A stretch of 64,000 nt of DNA from Epilithonimonas sp. JDS (GCF_021261315.1 NZ_JAJSAX010000001.1:992001-1056000); one strand, 5' to 3'; positions 51,964-61,384 are shown, numbered from the stretch's first letter. Numbers and translations are program-made. Notes: a model not told the origin generated them from the sequence alone.

Positions 51964-52848
51964 TCAATCAATATCGTCCCAAAAGTCGAAGTAATTGAAC
52001 CATTGAAGTGGATATTTTTTGAGCATCGATTCCAGATTTTGGACGTAGGAGTTGAGTAGGCCTTGAGAATCGCGGTTTTTGATGTTCTGAGCGACTCGCG
52101 CGTAGAGATGATAATGGAGATTTTTTTCCTTCATCACGTAAACATAAACCACGGGAACGCGCAATCTGGAGGCGATGAGGAAAGGTCCGGCTGGAAATTT
52201 TGCAGTTTTTCCGAGCAAGTCAGCTTCCAGAAATTTGGAGCCTTCGAAATATCGGTCACCTGTGAAACAAATCAGTTCGTTGTTGGACAAAGCTTCGTTG
52301 ATTCTGAAAATGTGCGACATATCGTCCTTCACGAAAATGAATTTGATGTTGCTTTTCTTCACGGAAATGCTTTCCATATATTCCCTGATGGCCGTCACTT
52401 CCTGGTCTGTCGTGACCAGGTTGATTTGCGCATCAAAGTCGATGTCGGCAAAAAAGTGTTCGGCGATTTCAAAATTTCCGATGTGTGCGCTGATGAGAAC
52501 GCCACCTTTTTTTTCGGCGAGAAGGTTTTTGAGATTTTCAATGCCGTCGAATTCGTAGGTGAATCGGTTTCTTAATCCTACAGAAATTGCGGTTTTATCA
52601 ATCAGAACTTTGCCGAAGACGAAGTAACTTTTGAAAACGGAAAGTTTGGTTTTCAAAGTACTGAAATTCAGCCTGTTTTTAAAATAATAAGAAATGTATT
52701 GGTTGCTTTTCTTCTCGAAAATGAAGTAGTAGGTCGCAACGAAATAAAGAACAAAATAGGAGCTTCGGATTCCGATATTCTTGATGCACCAGACGAAAAT
52801 CTGGTAGCCCAATATCGTGCCTTTGGATTTGCCTTTCCATTTGTTCAT
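51964..52848 (-). CDS. lysophospholipid acyltransferase, LpxL/HtrB-like
   Basis: 294 residues, one N-terminal membrane segment (about 28-45). AHIGNFEIAEHF holds the HX4E catalytic motif (His122 and Glu127), and GDRYFEGSKFLEADLLGK with FPAGPFLIASRLRVPVV fits the substrate part of this family. Acyl transfer from acyl-ACP. In flexirubin and aryl-polyene clusters it may acylate the pigment or its lipid anchor. Confidence 0.88.
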   Translation of the reverse strand: MNKWKGKSKGTILGYQIFVWCIKNIGIRSSYFVLYFVATYYFIFEKKSNQYISYYFKNRLNFSTLKTKLSVFKSYFVFGKVLIDKTAISVGLRNRFTYEFDGIENLKNLLAEKKGGVLISAHIGNFEIAEHFFADIDFDAQINLVTTDQEVTAIREYMESISVKKSNIKFIFVKDDMSHIFRINEALSNNELICFTGDRYFEGSKFLEADLLGKTAKFPAGPFLIASRLRVPVVYVYVMKEKNLHYHLYARVAQNIKNRDSQGLLNSYVQNLESMLKKYPLQWFNYFDFWDDID

Positions 52849-52902
52849 AGTTCAGATGTTAGACTATAGATGCTAGACATTAGACTAAAAATACTTTAAT
52901 AA

Positions 52903-53157
52903 TTATGCAGTTTTCTCGGAAATTTTATTCTGAATTGCGTCGTAAAAATCATCGAAAGTGACCATTTGTTTGAAATCTGCCTCGCCCAATTTCACACCGA
53001 AATTAGACTCGATAATTACAACCATATCGATATAATCCAGACTGTCCAAGCCCAGTGTGGTTTTGAAGTTGGCATCATTGGCGATATCATCGCGGTCCAC
53101 CTCAAATTCATTGACAAGAAAATCATTAGCAATCGTAATAATTTTTTCTTTTTCCAT
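52903..53157 (-). CDS. acyl carrier protein (second)
   Basis: 84 residues from the ATG of MEKEKIITIANDF, with Ser39 in LGLDSLDYID as the phosphopantetheine site. An ATG 9 codons earlier overlaps the KAS gene and was not used. Acidic. It directly follows the KAS gene (7-bp gap), so the pair works on the same chain. Confidence 0.9.
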   Translation of the reverse strand: MEKEKIITIANDFLVNEFEVDRDDIANDANFKTTLGLDSLDYIDMVVIIESNFGVKLGEADFKQMVTFDDFYDAIQNKISEKTA

Positions 53158-53164
53158 AACTTTA

Positions 53165-54385
53165 TTAAACAAATTTTTTAACAATCAATGCAGAATTGGT
53201 TCCTCCAAATCCGAAAGAATTCGACAAAAATACGTCAATTTTTTGATTTTTGGTTTGGGTGATGAGATTTATCTTTTTTGCATCGTCGTCTGGATTTTCG
53301 AGATTGATGTTTGGTGCGATGAAATCGTTTTGCATCATTAGAATAGAATACACGACTTCGCTTGCACCAGCCATCCAACATTCGTGTCCTGTCATCGATT
53401 TGGTGGAGCTTACGGGGACTTGCTTTCCGAAAATTTCGTGTATCGCTTTTGCTTCATTCGCATCGCCCAAAGGTGTGGAAGTGGCGTGGGCATTGATATA
53501 ATCGATATCTTTAGGCGTCAGGTCAGCTTGTTTCAAAGACCTTTCCATTGCTAGAGCTGGCCCATCGACATTCGGTGTAGAAATGTGTCCTCCGTTGGAA
53601 GAAAATCCGTAGCCGACAATTTCTGCTAAAATATTGGCACCTCTTCTCTGTGCAGATTCCAGGCTTTCAACAATCAAAGTTGCTGCGCCGCCGCTTGGAA
53701 TCAGTCCATCTCGTCCGGCATCAAATGGTCTGGAAGCTTTCGCAGGCTCATCTTCACGAACCGAAAAAACGCCTAATCCGTCGAAACTTGCCATTGAAAA
53801 TTTGTTGGTTTCCTGCGCGCCTCCGCAAACAACGATGTCCTGCATTCCGTTCTTAATCAGCAAATAAGCTAATCCTAGAGAATGAGAACCGCTGGCGCAA
53901 GCTGCACTAATTGTCAAATTAATTCCTCTCAGTTTGAAAATCGTTGAAAGGTTCATCGTCACAGTGGAATTCATTGATTTGAAAATGGCGCCTGAACCCA
54001 TCAATGTGGTGTCGTGCTTTTCTCTCACAATATCAATCGCTTCTACAACTGCTTGCGAAACACTATCATTACCGTATAAAATCCCGACTTCGTTGTCATC
54101 AAGAAATTCCTGTTCGATGCCAGCCTGCTTCAAAGCGTCAATCGTTGCGAGATAAGCATATTCACTTTCTTCGCCCATACTGATGCGTTGTCTTCTGCTG
54201 AGAAGGCTCTTCAAATCTGGCTTGGGAACACGGCCGGTCAAACCTGACCTGTAGCCAAATTCCTTTCTTTCCTCATCCAAAACAATTCCGGATTTTCCGT
54301 GATAGAGCGATTCTTTAACTTCTTCCAAAGAAATCCCAATGCAGGAATAAATTCCCATTCCGGTAATGACGACTCTGTTTTCCAT
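53165..54385 (-). CDS. beta-ketoacyl-ACP synthase, FabB/F-like (third intact)
   Basis: 406 residues with Cys163 (SAACASGSH), His300 (NAHATSTPLG) and His334 (MTGHECWMAGASE), the full triad. FSSNGGHISTPNVDGPALAM and SGGAATLIVE are other conserved blocks. Member of the fatty acid/polyene elongation set between FabG and an ACP on the minus strand. Confidence 0.93.
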   Translation of the reverse strand: MENRVVITGMGIYSCIGISLEEVKESLYHGKSGIVLDEERKEFGYRSGLTGRVPKPDLKSLLSRRQRISMGEESEYAYLATIDALKQAGIEQEFLDDNEVGILYGNDSVSQAVVEAIDIVREKHDTTLMGSGAIFKSMNSTVTMNLSTIFKLRGINLTISAACASGSHSLGLAYLLIKNGMQDIVVCGGAQETNKFSMASFDGLGVFSVREDEPAKASRPFDAGRDGLIPSGGAATLIVESLESAQRRGANILAEIVGYGFSSNGGHISTPNVDGPALAMERSLKQADLTPKDIDYINAHATSTPLGDANEAKAIHEIFGKQVPVSSTKSMTGHECWMAGASEVVYSILMMQNDFIAPNINLENPDDDAKKINLITQTKNQKIDVFLSNSFGFGGTNSALIVKKFV

Positions 54386-54470
54386 TTTTTAAATTTAACA
54401 ATGTATCAGTCTAGCAATGTAACAATTAGAATCATTCGTAAACTGGTAAATTTTTAGATTGTTACATTGA
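54386..54470. repeat. AACAATGTAACA/CATTGTTACATT repeat, copy 3
   Basis: TAACAATGTATCAGTCTAGC and TAGATTGTTACATTG; the block AGTCTAGCAA is shared with copy 2. It separates the KAS gene from the FabG gene on the minus strand. Confidence 0.65.
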
Positions 54471-55202
54471 TTATGAATAAATTCCTCCGTTGATATTGAT
54501 CACTTCGCCAGTGATGTAAGACGATTTTCTTGATGCTAAAAATGCAACAAGGTCAGCTACTTCTTCCGCTTCACCAAAACGGTTGGCGGGAATCATTGCT
54601 TTCAGTTCTTTCTCATCAAAATCCTGGGTCATATCGGTTCTGATAAATCCTGGCGCCACGGCATTAACTGTAATATTTCTTTTCGCAACTTCCTGAGCCA
54701 AAGCCTTAGTCGCTCCAACTACTGCACCTTTCGCTGCAGAATAATTGGTTTGTCCAGCGGTACCTTTCACGCCAGAGACAGAAACCATATTGATGATCCT
54801 GCCGTATTTGTTTCTTAATAATTTCTGAATGAAAAAATTGGTCACGTTGAAAAAACCATTCAAGCTTGTGTTGATCACAGAATTCCAATCCTCGGATTTC
54901 ATCCACATAAAAAGTCCGTCTCTTGTGATCCCAGCGTTGTTGACGATCACTTCTACCAAAGATTCTGGATTCTTCTCCTGCCAATCGCCAAGAACTTTCA
55001 AGGTTTCTTCGGCATTTCCTACATCAAATTTAAGAATTTCTCCTGTAGAACCCAACTCTTCCACTTTTGCTAAAGTTTCCTTTGCTGCGTCTTCGTTTGA
55101 AGTATAGTTGATAAGAATGTGATAGTTTTTTTCCTCTGCCAGTTTCAGACAGATCGCTCTACCAATTCCTCTGGATCCTCCTGTTATGATTGCACATTTC
55201 AT
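54471..55202 (-). CDS. fabG: 3-oxoacyl-ACP reductase FabG-like
   Basis: 243 residues, SDR fold: GGSRGIG (8-14) for NADPH, NNAG (88-91), the catalytic Ser near 141-143, Tyr154 and Lys158 (YSAAK). Reduces the beta-keto group in each chain-elongation round. A FabG of this type sits in aryl-polyene clusters next to KS and ACP, so it is probably pathway-specific, although a general FabG role cannot be excluded. Confidence 0.92.
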   Translation of the reverse strand: MKCAIITGGSRGIGRAICLKLAEEKNYHILINYTSNEDAAKETLAKVEELGSTGEILKFDVGNAEETLKVLGDWQEKNPESLVEVIVNNAGITRDGLFMWMKSEDWNSVINTSLNGFFNVTNFFIQKLLRNKYGRIINMVSVSGVKGTAGQTNYSAAKGAVVGATKALAQEVAKRNITVNAVAPGFIRTDMTQDFDEKELKAMIPANRFGEAEEVADLVAFLASRKSSYITGEVININGGIYS

Positions 55203-55258
55203 TGGTTGTAGTTTTTAGATTTAATTAAGAACAGATTCCAAACTTTGGGAGTTGGTCA

Positions 55259-56785
55259 TTAATATTTATAATTCTTCAGATATTGCTTCACACCTTCCAA
55301 GTACGGATACATCACCATATCTTCTGAAAATGCTGGTATAATTTTTCTGATCTCTGTATAAAGTTCTTTGGTTGATGATGAGATCTTATCCTGAAAACCA
55401 AGATACTCAACTGCCTGGACGATTGTAATTGCTTCGATCGCTAAAACTTCAAAAGCATTTTCAATTACCTTTCTGCAGATTACCGCAGCATTGGTTCCCA
55501 TACTTACAATATCCTGATTGTCATTGTTATTCGGAATACTGTGAACGTACATTGGATTGGACAACATCTGACTTTCTGCCGTTGTAGAAGTCGCTGTGAA
55601 CTGGACGCCCTGCATTCCAAAATTGAATCCCAATTTACCCAAATTCACAAATGGTGGGAAGATCTCGTTGATCTTAGCATTTAACAAATAGTTCAATTGT
55701 CTTTCGGCTAGCATTGTCAGTTTCGTCACAACGATTTTCAGCTTGTCCATTTCGAGCGAAATATAATCGCCGTGGAAATTCCCGCCGTGATAAACGTGCT
55801 GATCTTCAACGTTAATGATTGGATTATCATTTGCTGAATTGATCTCATTCTCAAGCACTTCTTCCGTATATTCCAAAGTGTCGAGAACTGGCCCCAAAAT
55901 CTGCGGAACACATCTCAAAGAATAATATTCCTGAACCTTTTCTTTGAAAACTTTATCTTGCTCTTCGAAACTTGTATAAAGGTGGTCTTCTCTTTTTCTA
56001 ATTAATTTACTATCAGACAAATATGAACGCATTTTCTCCGCTACTTTTTGTTGTCCAAGATGTTTTTTGGTTGCATTGAGCGATTCAGAAAAATGGTCAT
56101 CGTAAGCCTGGACCAACTCGTTGATAGCACAAGATAATTTGATAGAGATCTCGGTCAATTGATTGGCTTTGTACGAGTTTACGATTCCGATTCCCGACAT
56201 TACGGAAGTTCCGTTCATCAAGGCAAGACCTTCGCGGATCTCAACATTGATAGGTTGCAATCCTTCGGTTTCGAAAACTTCTTTTGTTGATCTTCTCTCG
56301 CCTTTATAGAAAACTTCGCCTTCACCAATTAGGACCAAAGCCAAATGTGCCAATTGTACAAGATCACCACTTGCACCAACGCCGCCGTGTTCGAAGATCA
56401 ATGGCGTAATATTTCTGTTTATCAAATCCTTAAGCAAATTAATAACAGAATCGTGAACTCCAGAACGACCAAGCGACAATGTATTAAGTCTCGCAAGCAT
56501 ACAAGCCTTTACCTCATCTGCAGGCAATGGATTTCCGATGCCAGAAGAATGACTTCTAATAAGATTGTACTGAAGCTGATGCGTGTCCTGATCATTGATC
56601 TTGAACTGTGCCATAGGTCCGAAACCTGTGTTGACGCCATAGATCACTTTATTTTTAGAAAATTCTTTCAGAAATTGGAAACTGGCGTTCACTCTTTGTA
56701 GAAGTGTGTCATCCAATTCTATGTTTTCATTTTCAATGATTATCCTCTGGAAATCCCTAATATCTAAATGGTTGCTAATTTTCAT
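55259..56785 (-). CDS. tyrosine ammonia-lyase
   Basis: 508 residues of the HAL/PAL/TAL family. The MIO cofactor forms from Ala138-Ser139-Gly140 (GGVGASGDLVQLAH). The active-site loop VIYGVNTGFG holds Tyr49. The selectivity region reads NLIRSHSSGIG (74-84). The sequence closely follows my memory of the Flavobacterium johnsoniae tyrosine ammonia-lyase, including that loop, so 4-coumarate from tyrosine, the starter of flexirubin, is the likely product rather than urocanate. It is divergent from the flavoenzyme gene across a shared promoter region. Confidence 0.88.
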   Translation of the reverse strand: MKISNHLDIRDFQRIIIENENIELDDTLLQRVNASFQFLKEFSKNKVIYGVNTGFGPMAQFKINDQDTHQLQYNLIRSHSSGIGNPLPADEVKACMLARLNTLSLGRSGVHDSVINLLKDLINRNITPLIFEHGGVGASGDLVQLAHLALVLIGEGEVFYKGERRSTKEVFETEGLQPINVEIREGLALMNGTSVMSGIGIVNSYKANQLTEISIKLSCAINELVQAYDDHFSESLNATKKHLGQQKVAEKMRSYLSDSKLIRKREDHLYTSFEEQDKVFKEKVQEYYSLRCVPQILGPVLDTLEYTEEVLENEINSANDNPIINVEDQHVYHGGNFHGDYISLEMDKLKIVVTKLTMLAERQLNYLLNAKINEIFPPFVNLGKLGFNFGMQGVQFTATSTTAESQMLSNPMYVHSIPNNNDNQDIVSMGTNAAVICRKVIENAFEVLAIEAITIVQAVEYLGFQDKISSSTKELYTEIRKIIPAFSEDMVMYPYLEGVKQYLKNYKY

Positions 56786-56835
56786 TAATTATCGTAATAA
56801 AAGATAAAATTGTAATATAATTAAATATTTGTCAT

Positions 56836-56853
56836 TAATTTTGCGCAAAGATA
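56836..56853. promoter_or_regulatory. overlapping divergent -7 elements
   Basis: TAATTTTG on the plus strand (56836-56843) and TATCTTTG on the minus strand (56846-56853) lie back to back around a TTTTGCGCAAA palindrome. The first would serve the flavoenzyme gene and the second the ammonia-lyase gene. Candidate -33 elements are TTG at 56810 (plus) and CAAA at 56876 (minus). Confidence 0.55.
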
Positions 56854-56870
56854 AAAGTTTTATTAAACAA

Positions 56871-58118
56871 ATGGACAAAGAAATTGTTGATGTTTTGGTA
56901 ATTGGCGCCGGACCTTCGGGTTGCGTCTCCTCTGCTTTTCTGAAAAAGAACAACATCAATGTGAAAGTTGTTGAAAAAACGCTATTCCCAAGACTCGTGG
57001 TAGGCGAAAGTCTAATTCCTAGAGTGATGAACCATTTTGACGAGGCCGGATTGTTTCCAGCGCTAGACAAGATGGGCTTTGAAAAGAAACTTGGCGCCCG
57101 TTTTATGCGAGGAGACGAAGTTTGCATTTTTGATTTCAGTGATAAATTCGGGGAAGGTTGGGATTGGACGTGGCAGGTTCCGAGAGCGGACTTTGACAAT
57201 ACTTTGGCCCAGGAAGTCATTAATAAAGGCGTTGATCTGGAATTTCAAACCGAAGTGATTGGCATTGAATTCAATGGAACTGATTCTATTACAACAGTTA
57301 AAAATAAAAATGGTGAAACGAAGGAGATCCAGGCAAAATTCGTCATCGATTCCAGCGGTTATGGTCGCGTTTTGCCACGACTTTTAGACTTAGAAAAACC
57401 TTCTAAACTCTCTCCACATTCAGCCATTTTTGCTCACGTTAAAGATGTTAACCGGGAAGAAGGCGTTGAAGGAACTTTAATTTCATTTGACATTATTGAA
57501 ACCGAAGTTTGGCTTTGGGTGATTCCTTTTTCTGACGGAAATACCAGCATCGGAATTGTTGGACCAACTGATTATATCGATAAATTATCCGAGAATGGTG
57601 ATACAGCTGAAGCGTTGAGAAAAGCCATTTCACTTTCTGATTATTACGTCAAACGTTTTGGAGATGTTGATTTTCTTTTTGAACCGAGACATTTGAAAGA
57701 TTATTCTTGTTCTGTCAAAAAGTTATTCGGTGACGGATTTGCTTTGACCGGAAATGCGTCTGAATTTTTGGATCCTGTTTTCTCATCCGGAATGGCATTT
57801 GCGACAGAATCCGGAATGCTGGCTGCAAAATTAGCCTTAAGGCAATTAAATGGCGAAACCATCGATTGGCAAAAGGAATATTCGGATTACATCTTATATG
57901 GCGTGAATGTTTTTACAACTTATGTGAAAGAATGGTACACGGGAAATCTTCAGGAATTATTTTTCCATCAGCCGGAAAATCCTGATGTGAAGAGGAAAAT
58001 CTGCGCTGTTTTGGCGGGTTATGTTTGGGATAAGAAAAATCCATTTGTTAGAATTCACGATTCGGCTGTTAAAAATCTTGCGGATTTCATCAAATTAGAA
58101 AAACTGGAGCAACAATAA
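56871..58118 (+). CDS. flavin-dependent monooxygenase, halogenase-like
   Basis: 415 residues from the ATG of MDKEIVDVLVIGAGPSG (GxGxxG at 12-17); the longer frame starts in the promoter. FPRLVVGES and GWDWTWQVPRADFD (96-109) resemble the GES and WxWxIP motifs of flavin-dependent halogenases and related geranylgeranyl-reductase-like proteins; GDGFALTGNASEFLDPVFSSGM is the closing FAD block. It may chlorinate or hydroxylate the aryl end of flexirubin. The catalytic Lys of true halogenases could not be assigned. Confidence 0.8.
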   Translation: MDKEIVDVLVIGAGPSGCVSSAFLKKNNINVKVVEKTLFPRLVVGESLIPRVMNHFDEAGLFPALDKMGFEKKLGARFMRGDEVCIFDFSDKFGEGWDWTWQVPRADFDNTLAQEVINKGVDLEFQTEVIGIEFNGTDSITTVKNKNGETKEIQAKFVIDSSGYGRVLPRLLDLEKPSKLSPHSAIFAHVKDVNREEGVEGTLISFDIIETEVWLWVIPFSDGNTSIGIVGPTDYIDKLSENGDTAEALRKAISLSDYYVKRFGDVDFLFEPRHLKDYSCSVKKLFGDGFALTGNASEFLDPVFSSGMAFATESGMLAAKLALRQLNGETIDWQKEYSDYILYGVNVFTTYVKEWYTGNLQELFFHQPENPDVKRKICAVLAGYVWDKKNPFVRIHDSAVKNLADFIKLEKLEQQ

Positions 58119-58124
58119 AAAAAA

Positions 58125-58142
58125 GGTCTGAAAATTCAGACC
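58125..58142. terminator. bidirectional terminator between convergent genes
   Basis: GGTCTGAA with TTCAGACC, flanked by an A-run on the left and TTTCTACTTTTTC on the right, so it can work in both directions. Confidence 0.8.
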
Positions 58143-58154
58143 TTTCTACTTTTT

Positions 58155-58757
58155 CTATCTAACAACTTTTTTTAAAGCCTTCCCAACCAGCTTCCCCGTC
58201 ACTTCGTAAGCTGCGGCAATTCTTCCATATTCCATCGTGAAATCTTTATTCGTCTTTTTGCCAAGAACCTCAGCACCTTGGATTTTCATCACCACTTTCG
58301 AAGGATTCTCTGTTTCTACAAAAATCAAATCAGATGTCAGCTTTCCTTCTTGAGCCACCAAACCTGCGTGCCAGCCCGCATAAACCCATTTCGTGTCAAT
58401 AATTAAAGTATATTTAGACTTCACATCTTTTTTGAAAACCACCTGCTTAGACCATCCATTGACACCTTTCAGGAAATAATTAAGATATTCTGAATCTTTA
58501 AAAGCTTGCCAAGATTCTGACCATTTTTGCCAAGCTGCAGCGTCTTTCTTCGCCAAAGTTTCAGCTTTTCTTTTTTCTAAATATTGAGCTTCTGTATAAT
58601 TTTCTGCTTGAAAAAGGACGTTATCAAATTTCAGTTGAACATTAACTTCCGTTTGGTCCTTCAAAAAATCAAAATTTCCGGATTCAAAATTTAATTGGTT
58701 CTGGGCAAAAGTAAATGTCGAAAACATAAGAACGACAAGTAATAATAGTTTTTTCAT
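58155..58757 (-). CDS. secreted protein of unknown function
   Basis: 200 residues with a signal peptide ending FTFAQ-NQ. The rest is a mix of strands and helices with WQKWSESWQAFKDSEYLNYF and, at the end, a KALKKVVR tail. No family recognised. It lies between the halogenase-like and the CoA-ligase-like genes, so a link to the pigment pathway is only by position. Confidence 0.6.
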   Translation of the reverse strand: MKKLLLLVVLMFSTFTFAQNQLNFESGNFDFLKDQTEVNVQLKFDNVLFQAENYTEAQYLEKRKAETLAKKDAAAWQKWSESWQAFKDSEYLNYFLKGVNGWSKQVVFKKDVKSKYTLIIDTKWVYAGWHAGLVAQEGKLTSDLIFVETENPSKVVMKIQGAEVLGKKTNKDFTMEYGRIAAAYEVTGKLVGKALKKVVR

Positions 58758-58778
58758 AGTTATTAATTGAGTAAAATT

Positions 58779-60074
58779 TTAATTTCGTAAATCTATAAAA
58801 TTAATTGGTTTACGGCTATTTGGATTAAAAACATTTTTTGACAACACTTCAAAATCCAAAACTTCGATTTTCGGACTGACTCTCAGTTTTGCCCGGAAAT
58901 GGTCTCGCACTTCATCCACAAAATTTTCGCTTTCGCTGTCTGTACTTAGTTTGATGATAATTTCATCCAAACCAATTTCGTCGGATTTGATGACAATCTG
59001 ATAGCAGGAAACATTCCCGAAATCATTCATAATATCGTTCATCGCAGGCGGATAAAGTGTCGTTCCTTTGTACTTTATCATTTGCTGTTTTCTGCCGAGA
59101 ACCGGACCAATACGCATCGTGTTTCTGCCACATTTGCAAGGTTCATAATGCGCTTTTACCAAATCTCCGGTTTTGAATCTTAAAAGAGGAATTGCTTCAA
59201 CACCCAAAGTCGTAATGGTCAATTCGCCACTTTCGCCTTCTTTTACAGGATTTTCATTTTCATCAAGAATTTCTGTAATGATGAGTTCAGGATGATGATG
59301 ACCACCGATTTGAAATTCACATTCCGTGAAAGCGGTGCTCATTTCCGTAGAAGCGTAGGTTGAAAACAATTGAATATTCCATCGTTCTTTGATTTTTTGA
59401 GACAGAATATTATCGGTGAAATCTTGATTTTTAAGACCTTCACCAATACAAACCGCACCGTAAACGCTGGAATTTTTATAATCGATGCCGTGTTTTTCAG
59501 CGTAATCTATCATTTTCAAAAGGAAAGACGGAACGGTAATCAGATATTTCGGCTTGTATCGGAAAATCGAATCCCATTGCAATTCCGGAATTCCAGGTCC
59601 CATTCTCACAACGCTCGCACCCATTTTTCGAAGCCCAAGAAAATAAGCCAAACCAGCCATAAATCTTTTATCGATAGTTGTTATCATCTGCACAACATCA
59701 CCTTTTTGGATTCCGGCGCAGGCAAAAGAAATCGCTTCGTTGTAAGCCAAACGTTCCAAATCCTTGTCCGACAATCCGAAAGTCACAGGGTCGCCCAAAG
59801 TTCCAGAAGTCGTGCTGTAATCCACAATTTCGCTGTGAGGAACACAGAAAAAATCCTGATTGTTTGCCTGAATATCATTTTTTGAAGTCGTCGGAATTTT
59901 AACTAAATCTTCTAAAGTTCTAATTTCATTTATATCGATATTGTGGTCTTTGAAAAGTTTCTGATAATACGGCGATTTCTCGTTCAAATATTGCAATTGC
60001 TCCCGAAGTTTTTCTTCTTGGAACATTTTTATTTTATTGGAATCGGAAAATTCGATGTCTGGAAATAAGTTCAA
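58779..60074 (-). CDS. AMP-binding acyl/aryl ligase (phenylacetate-CoA ligase-like)
   Basis: 431 residues of the PaaK type of ANL enzymes. The ATP loop is STTSGTLGDP (87-96), the A-motif STYASTE, and the hinge with LRFKTGDLVK then CKCGRNTMRIGPVLGR. Activates an aryl acid as adenylate and passes it to CoA or an ACP. With the ammonia-lyase in the same region, 4-coumarate is the likely substrate. Confidence 0.85.
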   Translation of the reverse strand: MNLFPDIEFSDSNKIKMFQEEKLREQLQYLNEKSPYYQKLFKDHNIDINEIRTLEDLVKIPTTSKNDIQANNQDFFCVPHSEIVDYSTTSGTLGDPVTFGLSDKDLERLAYNEAISFACAGIQKGDVVQMITTIDKRFMAGLAYFLGLRKMGASVVRMGPGIPELQWDSIFRYKPKYLITVPSFLLKMIDYAEKHGIDYKNSSVYGAVCIGEGLKNQDFTDNILSQKIKERWNIQLFSTYASTEMSTAFTECEFQIGGHHHPELIITEILDENENPVKEGESGELTITTLGVEAIPLLRFKTGDLVKAHYEPCKCGRNTMRIGPVLGRKQQMIKYKGTTLYPPAMNDIMNDFGNVSCYQIVIKSDEIGLDEIIIKLSTDSESENFVDEVRDHFRAKLRVSPKIEVLDFEVLSKNVFNPNSRKPINFIDLRN

Positions 60075-60127
60075 AATAATGGGTTTTAAGCAAAGTTAGA
60101 AATATTAAAATTTTGAGCAATCAAAAG

Positions 60128-61333
60128 CTATCCTGCAAACTCGTGAAACGGCAAAACTTCTATGACTTTACCATCTTTTTCGAAACGGTCCTTCTGATTG
60201 AATGTGATGATTTTTCCTTTTTCTTCATCGAAATAATTCAACGCATCCAGCAATCCAGCGATTTCCCGTTGCAAGTTATCTTGATTCAAATCGTAGCAAA
60301 CCTGTATTATTTCCGCAGGTTTTCCTTGCTTGATAGCGATAAAATCACATTCTTTTTTTTCATTAAAATAGTAAACTTCGGGAAATTTTCTTCTTAAATG
60401 CAAATACACCATATTTTCCAAACGCCTTCCCAATTCGTCCGTAAAAACGATGGAAGCGTGCGTAAACAAACCCAAATCCACAACATAAACTTTCTTCGGA
60501 TTTCGAACTTGGGTTTTCAAAGAATAACTGAATTTTGGAAGAAATTGCACCAGATAAGTATTTTCCAAATGAGAGAAATAATCGGCGATTGCACTCACCG
60601 ATTTCAAACCGAATAAATCTTTCAATTTGTTTGCAGAAACAAGTTTTCCTATATTTGATATGAGATAGATTGCCAATTGTTGCAAAGAATTGATGTCGCG
60701 TATTCCGTATCTCACGGCAATATCACGGTTCAAAACATCTACCAACAGACGTTGCAAAACCAAACCATTATCCAAATTTAGAAACTCCGGAAAACCACCT
60801 TCAGTCATATATTCTTCAACTGAAAAACTATTGTTTTCTAAATTTTTAAACTCTAAAAATTCCCGATAAGAAAACGGAAAAAGTTCATATGGAAGGTTTC
60901 TGCCTGTTAATTTCGTCCCCATTTCTCGACTTAGCAAAGTCGCATTAGAACCCGTAACTGCAACTTTGAAACCTTCATCTAATTTCTGCCGAACATACAA
61001 TTCCCAACCTTCAACAATTTGTATTTCATCAAAAAATAAATTTTTCACACTTTTTTCTCTGATGATGACATCTAATTTCTGAAAATCCGGCAATTCGAAA
61101 CCAGCCAATCTTGGGTCTTCAAAATTCAAAAACAAAGATTGTTCTTTATTATCATTCAATAATTGTAGTAAAAGTGTACTTTTTCCAGCTCTTCGAACGC
61201 CAGTTATAAGCAAAACAAAACTTTCATACAAAGTTATTTCCTCTAATTTCTCACGTTGCAATCCTATTTTTTTTCCTAAAAAATATACATTTTGGTACTC
61301 AACTATTTCTGTTAATTGACTATTAGACAGCAT
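60128..61333 (-). CDS. AAA-type ATPase of the DUF4143 family
   Basis: 401 residues from the ATG of MLSNSQLTEIVEYQ, after a promoter with exact consensus spacing. Walker A is GVRRAGKST, Walker B-like FFDEIQIVEGWE, and arginine-rich TGSNATLLSREMG. The C-terminal DUF4143 domain ends with CDFIAIKQGKPAEIIQVCYD, a PDDEXK-like core. Widespread in bacteria and archaea without a known function; often strain-variable. Stands alone. Confidence 0.88.
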   Translation of the reverse strand: MLSNSQLTEIVEYQNVYFLGKKIGLQREKLEEITLYESFVLLITGVRRAGKSTLLLQLLNDNKEQSLFLNFEDPRLAGFELPDFQKLDVIIREKSVKNLFFDEIQIVEGWELYVRQKLDEGFKVAVTGSNATLLSREMGTKLTGRNLPYELFPFSYREFLEFKNLENNSFSVEEYMTEGGFPEFLNLDNGLVLQRLLVDVLNRDIAVRYGIRDINSLQQLAIYLISNIGKLVSANKLKDLFGLKSVSAIADYFSHLENTYLVQFLPKFSYSLKTQVRNPKKVYVVDLGLFTHASIVFTDELGRRLENMVYLHLRRKFPEVYYFNEKKECDFIAIKQGKPAEIIQVCYDLNQDNLQREIAGLLDALNYFDEEKGKIITFNQKDRFEKDGKVIEVLPFHEFAG

Positions 61334-61353
61334 AATAATAATTTTATTCAATA

Positions 61354-61384
61354 CAAATGTATAAAATTTAATTTTATTATCAAA
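61354..61384 (-). promoter_or_regulatory. consensus promoter of the DUF4143 gene
   Basis: TTTG (61381-61384), exactly 19 bases, then TACATTTG (61354-61361), a full match to the Bacteroidetes TTTG-N19-TANNTTTG promoter, 20 bases before the start codon. Confidence 0.8.

Noticed and set aside
55259-56785. Histidine ammonia-lyase (hutH)
   Set aside because: No hut genes are nearby, and the sequence and pigment-cluster context fit the tyrosine ammonia-lyase of flavobacteria better.
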